From: Isoetes taiwanensis
Taxonomy: Eukaryota > Streptophyta > Lycopodiopsida > Isoetales > Isoetaceae
NCBI GenBank assembly: GCA_021234155.1
Contig: JAJEKV010000055.1
Location: 3,031,090-3,095,089, forward strand
Length of the DNA stretch: 64,000 nucleotides
Direction: 5' to 3'
The translations under genes and the position numbers were made by a program. Position 1 is the stretch's first letter, and each line of letters begins with the position of its first letter. The notes below the pieces were generated by a model. The model worked only from the letters and a program-made list of their open reading frames with translations, was not told the DNA's origin and did no database searches. Shown here one piece after another: positions 59,268-64,000 of the stretch.

Positions 59268-60603
59268 GGTAATGGCATTCCACGACTTCCACAAAAAAGT
59301 TCTTGGGAGGCCCGAAAAAAGTTTGAATGAAATCCTAACAAGTGCTTGTGGTAGAACTGCTTAATGTGATGATCTGTTACATTGGCTTCCCAAAAGGCGG
59401 CGGCCCGGTTGTAAGGCGAATTGGCATTTCTCACAAAGTGGCGACAACCTTAGAAATCTTTCCGGTGTGTGGGAGGCGAGGGAAGAGGTGATGTTCAATT
59501 TGGAATTGGAACCTCCATGAAAATCGATCCATCCGGCTAGGGAGGATATGTTTAATGTCCCCTCACGTGCGAAATAACGGCCTTGATATGGAGATGAAAA
59601 GTGGTTGACGGGGAATTGTGCATCGCGAGGCGATCCAAAAGCTAATAATCCGCAAAAGGCCTTTCCCATGTTGAAGGTAGAAGTAGGAAGGAGATAGAAA
59701 CACGTCAATAAAAACCAAGTGCCATGATAAGGCAACGATTTGATGTCGCTTCTTTGATAGTAAAAACGCAGTTTGGCCGGTGATTAATTACGGCAACGCC
59801 ATCACAAAGAAAATGTAATGCATTAACACTAGAGTTCGAGCTAAACCATCAAATTGCATTGTCCTCTCTCATAGAAGTAGGAATGCAAAGAAGAATTTCG
59901 AAACAACGCAAAGGTGAATAATGACTGCGGATCGGTCATACTCCACCTTGTGCAAGAAAATATTGAAGCATTATGGTTCCTCTTCCACCATCCAATATCA
60001 ATTCACCTTGAAACAATTTCCTGCTAATTATGCCGATAGAAGTATCCCATTTTATAATTTCAAGCATGCCACAATGTCGATTAATGGCGACCTATCCATC
60101 ACTTTTGACCATCGCATCCCAGTGGGGTAACGACATGTACGAGAGACATTCTTCCAGGAAAACAACACCAAAGATGCAAAACAAAAAAGCAATGCAAAGC
60201 GTAACCCAGTCATGATAAAACTGACCAGGTGAGGCACCTTAAATAAAGATCCCGACCTTCTTTAAGGTCTCCCCAAAAGTTTTCTGTGGCGGGGGTTGTT
60301 ACCTTGCTATGTCGGTGAGTGTTCCCGCAAATGCTTTGGAAGAAGATGCGAATCTCTCCGGATGGAATGCAGAAAGAATGCATGGCCAACATCACGACCC
60401 GACTAAGTGATTAAAGGGAGATCTCCATATAAGGTGGAGCTGCTCCAATCATCACATCATACACTTTTCCCCGGATGAAATCACCGTCAGCCCCAAGGTA
60501 TTATGTTTATGACTCCTTAGGAGTGATGATGGTTCTCGGTTACGAAGAGCATTAGCTCCAATACGATTCATCATCGAAAAAGCTGTCAATTTACCAGCAT
60601 CAT
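59268..60603 (-). pseudogene. Cytochrome b5-fused Delta8 sphingolipid desaturase, copy III, eroded
   Basis: The ATG at 60,603 matches the starts of copies I and II. Readable islands include GTLNISS and a frame-shifted IEHHL region near 59,490-59,500, an SWKNV stretch, and a hydrophobic segment near 60,190. The other two histidine boxes and the haem motif are damaged. Numerous small length changes break all frames. A pseudogene, unless the consensus here is very poor. Confidence 0.72.
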
Positions 60604-61591
60604 GGTTTCACACACTTTGAAAACACCATTATTGAAATTAAACAACTTAATAGACATTCTATGCGCATGCCACGAAAATCTACGTATTTTAAGTCCATAG
60701 CATATAAACACCAATGTGGAGTCAAAACCAAGCAACCAAAAGACACCGTAAGCTTATGGAGAAAAGCGAGGGCATTGACTGGTGAAACCGGATCTCACGA
60801 GCTAACGGGCATTTGGAAGCTTCTTTTGGCACGTTGCAAACCTAGAGGCAGGATGGTCGGCTTGCCGCCAGGGCGTAAGGTTTGGTCAGTGCAGCATGAA
60901 ACTATCGGGAAAAGAGGAGAGTTTTAGCTTTGGCGTATTAGTTCATACCAAGTCCACCACAACAGTAGAGAACAACGGGCATCATTTGGGTGATCCGGCA
61001 CAAAGGAACAGGACTCAATGTTATCTGGTTTGATAAGTAAAACCAAGAGTTTATTGTATTCATTGCTAGCCCGATATTATCTAGTCTGCTCTTTTATCAC
61101 TACCTATGTAAAAACACATTCTATTTTGTTCTTAAAATTGGATATTAGCCAATATTTCTGAGTGAGAAGAGCCACAGCTTATTACCGATACATTATTTTG
61201 CGTTTTTTCTAAAAATCGAAAAGGAAAAATCCTTTACTCACGATAATGATGGCCCAAACCAGAAGAAACCAAGGCGCCTCTGTTACCTATTCTACGTCAC
61301 CTGTTCACGAGTGCAAGCAATGATCCGGCGACTGTTGCGGATCATTGCTATCGGAGGATAACGGTAAATAAAGTAAAATAGATATTTTACTTTCTTCGCT
61401 TTCTTGCTTTAGAGCTCTGGGCACCTCTTTCGCCATATTCATCCTTCAACCTGCAGGTGCGGCTACTTTCTGTCACACCACAGCTAAATCAGCCCAGATC
61501 TGTAAAATTGCCCTCTCTTCTTCTTCAATTTTGATCCATTATAGACCCTGGTCAGGGACTTCAAATAGGAGCTTCAAATCAATTTTCGATA
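60604..61591. other. Intergenic DNA between desaturase and third gene, unit III
   Basis: Counterpart of 40,616-41,640. No gene; the 5' UTR-like region of the third gene is at about 61,400-61,590. Confidence 0.4.
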
Positions 61592-63063
61592 ATGGCTTCG
61601 CGAATGCTCTTATGCCGGATCATGCTGTCCACCATAACAACATCCTTTCTAATCCCTAGGTCACAGCTGTACATTCCACAACTTGGCATCAGAGGCCACC
61701 GTTTTATACAATCAAGCTGTACATGCCAAAATCAGGGAGGTGAGCATTCTAAAATTCATGTTCCGGCTGTTTGAGTTAAGTCGAGAATTTCATGCAACTG
61801 ATGGGCTCTGGGATCTCAGGTTAGCACTTCTGGTTTGTGGGTCTCAGATTTGCCCAGCTATGATATAGATGAACTCTTCCCCTCTTTCTTTAGCTACGGA
61901 CGTTTTTTCTCTGTGAATAATTTTTCTCTGTGAATAGCCATTCAGGTTGCGTCAAGATTCAGCACTTTTGCTGCTAAAATTTTACAACTTCTTCAAACAT
62001 AGCCGCATAACTTCTTCAGAAACATGGCCATAACTTCCTCATATGAATCTATTTTGTGTGATGACGCTTGAATTTGGAGGACTCGGGGATGCAAGGCCTA
62101 CCAATGCTAGGCGCGGTTTCCGCAAATTCTAACATAAATCGGTCAGAAGAGACGGGTACGCATCTCCCACCACCGGGGTACTCTGAATTCTACCTCTTCC
62201 TTTTGCTGTTGTTCAGCTGGAGTCTTGCACCACTATTTACATGAACAAGCATTGCATTGCTGCGATCATAGGAGTAATGTCATTATTACTAAGTATGTCG
62301 CTGAACAACTTGAATAGAAACAAAAACAGATTTCTGGTGCCAGGTAAAGCTATCCTCTGAACACTTGTTCTTCCTTCTAGATTGTTTGTCATTGGTTTTG
62401 GCATGATATAAGGTACTCAAAATTCTTAGCTATTTTGAAATGTTGAGAAACTAGCTTTTTTGCCAGGTCAATGTTTCTTTTGAAATCTTAGCATAACCTA
62501 GGAATTGAGGTGAGTTCTGCTAATTTGTATCATAGAGGTACTCTAATGGACTGTAAGAACTTGCAAGCAATTTTGGTTTGAAAGTTGTTCTATCTCAAAG
62601 GAACTCATGTTTGCAGCGTTAGACTTGTGGTGCATGATTGGACTATTTACATACTTTGTTTGGAGGTTGAATGTAATGCGGGGCATTTGAATTAGAATTC
62701 ATTTTGTGAAAGCGACATTCTCCCAGTAAACAAATACTACCATTAAATTAAATGTGGTATTCTATAGCGAAGATCGTTGTTCATCTTAATCTTTGGCCCA
62801 TCGAATTGAGATGCATCTATGCTAGCGTTCCAAATGCGCTTGCAGCGTTTGGCGTGCCCATTTTAAAGGAGATGATCTTTGGTGTATTTGAGACTTTCTG
62901 CGTACTGTTAAAGTGATTACTTGGATATACATTAAAAGTCCCCTTTCTTGTCGCGGGCCATGCATCCTTGTGTAGTTTTAGAGCTGAGAAATGAGTCATA
63001 GTGCAATATAGAATAATGAAATGAAGCGTTTGTCCTCCAACAGCCACCCTCGGGTGCCGAAGC
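61592..63063 (+). pseudogene. Unassigned gene start, copy III
   Basis: Exon 1 (61,592-61,819) begins MASRMLLCRIMLSTITTSFL, a transit-peptide-like N terminus, and keeps the CTCAG|gttagc donor. It has stops before the donor (PAV then TGA). The exon 2 counterpart (about 62,957-63,063) has lost its acceptor and frame. Family unknown. Confidence 0.4.
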
Positions 63064-64000
63064 GTAGAGCCCTCACCCTATATTACGCCTGTGCATTATC
63101 TGGGAAAAATGCCACTTTCCACTTTCAAAAGTGATTTTTTATTGAAGCGTGGTTGATGGGACTTCTGTATACCATATACCTCAAGGTGATTTTAATGATA
63201 TAGAAAGTCAGTATTTTATAACACAAAGATGTTCTTGGTTGCCGAGTTTTTATGCAATGGTTCAGGATGGCAACTTACGATTACGTTCCTTTTTTGTTGT
63301 CTTTGGATATGATGGATGAGAAACGATATAATAAAACTTTAACTATAGAAGCAAACTCTTAGGCTTTCTTGTACCAACATGTTTTGAAAAAAATTAAACA
63401 AAATATTATGTGAATAAATTTTTCTCCTTAACTACCGGCCTAGGAGGACTCAATTTGAAATTTCCTTTTTACCCAATCTTTTGCATTTGATATATTGTTT
63501 AAGGAGTTTTAGGAGCTTCGGAATGGAGAATAGAAGAATTTGCAATACCCACAGTAATGGATGCAGAATCAGGAATCAGATCTGAAGGTTGCAATACCAC
63601 AATAATGGGTGATCCGTTTTTCAGTCATGTAATTCAACCTTGATCTAGCTTTAAGGATTAAAAGCCACTACTTACACTGCATCTAAAGGAATAGTATAAT
63701 TGCCAACAATGAAGCTTCCTATTCAATAGCTTCGTCTTCTAATGGCAACCCACTTATTACCAACTTTTGTAATAGTGGAATTTTTAGAATCAATGATGGA
63801 ATTTTTAAGCCATGCATAAATACCCAGCAACTTTGCTCAATGATGGAATTTTAGAATCATGAATAGCCACCTTATGTTATTTAGGTGCTTTAAAAATAGA
63901 CCTTGCCTATAAAGCATGAATCATAAAAGCATCTAAGATACATACCTTTGGATCACTACTTACATTTGATATTAATATTTAATTACATATATAAGTCCAA
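63064..64000. other. Tail of window, intron-like or intergenic
   Basis: Counterpart of 43,104-44,055 with the same local duplications; no gene. Confidence 0.4.

Larger units (their letters stand above)
56616..64000. repeat. Tandem unit III (incomplete)
   Basis: Third copy: mannanase, desaturase and third-gene start in the same order. It runs off the window at a point matching about 44,055 of unit II. It is much more diverged than units I and II are from each other. Confidence 0.82.

Overview
The window is nuclear DNA of a land plant. The evidence is LINEs with poly-A tails, hAT-type and other small inverted-repeat elements, a Helitron end, Ty1/copia and Ty3/gypsy fossils, and decayed plant genes: catalase, a PPR protein, a GH5 endo-beta-mannanase and a cytochrome b5-fused Delta8 sphingolipid desaturase. 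The PPR style and the repeat mix would suit a fern or other seedless vascular plant, but that is only an impression. No bacterial or organellar gene, tRNA, rRNA or CRISPR array was seen.

Layout. Positions 1-11,290 are single-copy accessory DNA: a LINE 3' half (1-1,904), a SINE-like insert with target duplication (1,963-2,116), a second LINE type (3,647-4,159), a Helitron 3' end (5,311-5,340), a catalase pseudogene (6,590-7,289), a PPR pseudogene (7,746-8,330), one orphan putative exon, and a 672-bp hAT-like element packed with small hairpins (10,346-11,017).

From 11,291 to the end the window is a head-to-tail triplication. Unit I is 11,291-36,467, unit II is 36,468-56,615, and unit III starts at 56,616 and runs out of the window. 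Each unit has, in order, a mannanase (minus), a desaturase (minus), and in units II and III an unassigned two-exon gene start (plus). Units I and II then carry a copia fossil, a palindromic MITE, a purine-rich tandem repeat and a Ty3/gypsy fossil. The gypsy fossil breaks off in the integrase zinc-binding region, exactly where the next unit's mannanase 3' flank begins. Unit I differs from II by clean insertions with empty sites in II: a MITE inside the mannanase, a LINE that itself holds a hAT element, a solo LTR and a 4.7-kb internal duplication of the gypsy fossil. It also lacks about 3.5 kb that hold the third gene.

The two recognisable host genes would act on cell-wall mannan (secreted) and on sphingolipid long-chain bases (ER membrane). 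There is no evidence that they form a pathway; they look like passengers of a TE-rich tandem duplication. All copies read as broken. Differences between units I and II cluster at CAG/CTG triplets, which suggests consensus error at methylated CHG sites, so several desaturase frame breaks may not be real. I found no clearly new molecular system. The most unusual items are the triplicated unit with its gypsy junction, the hairpin-array hAT element, and the palindrome-bearing repeats.
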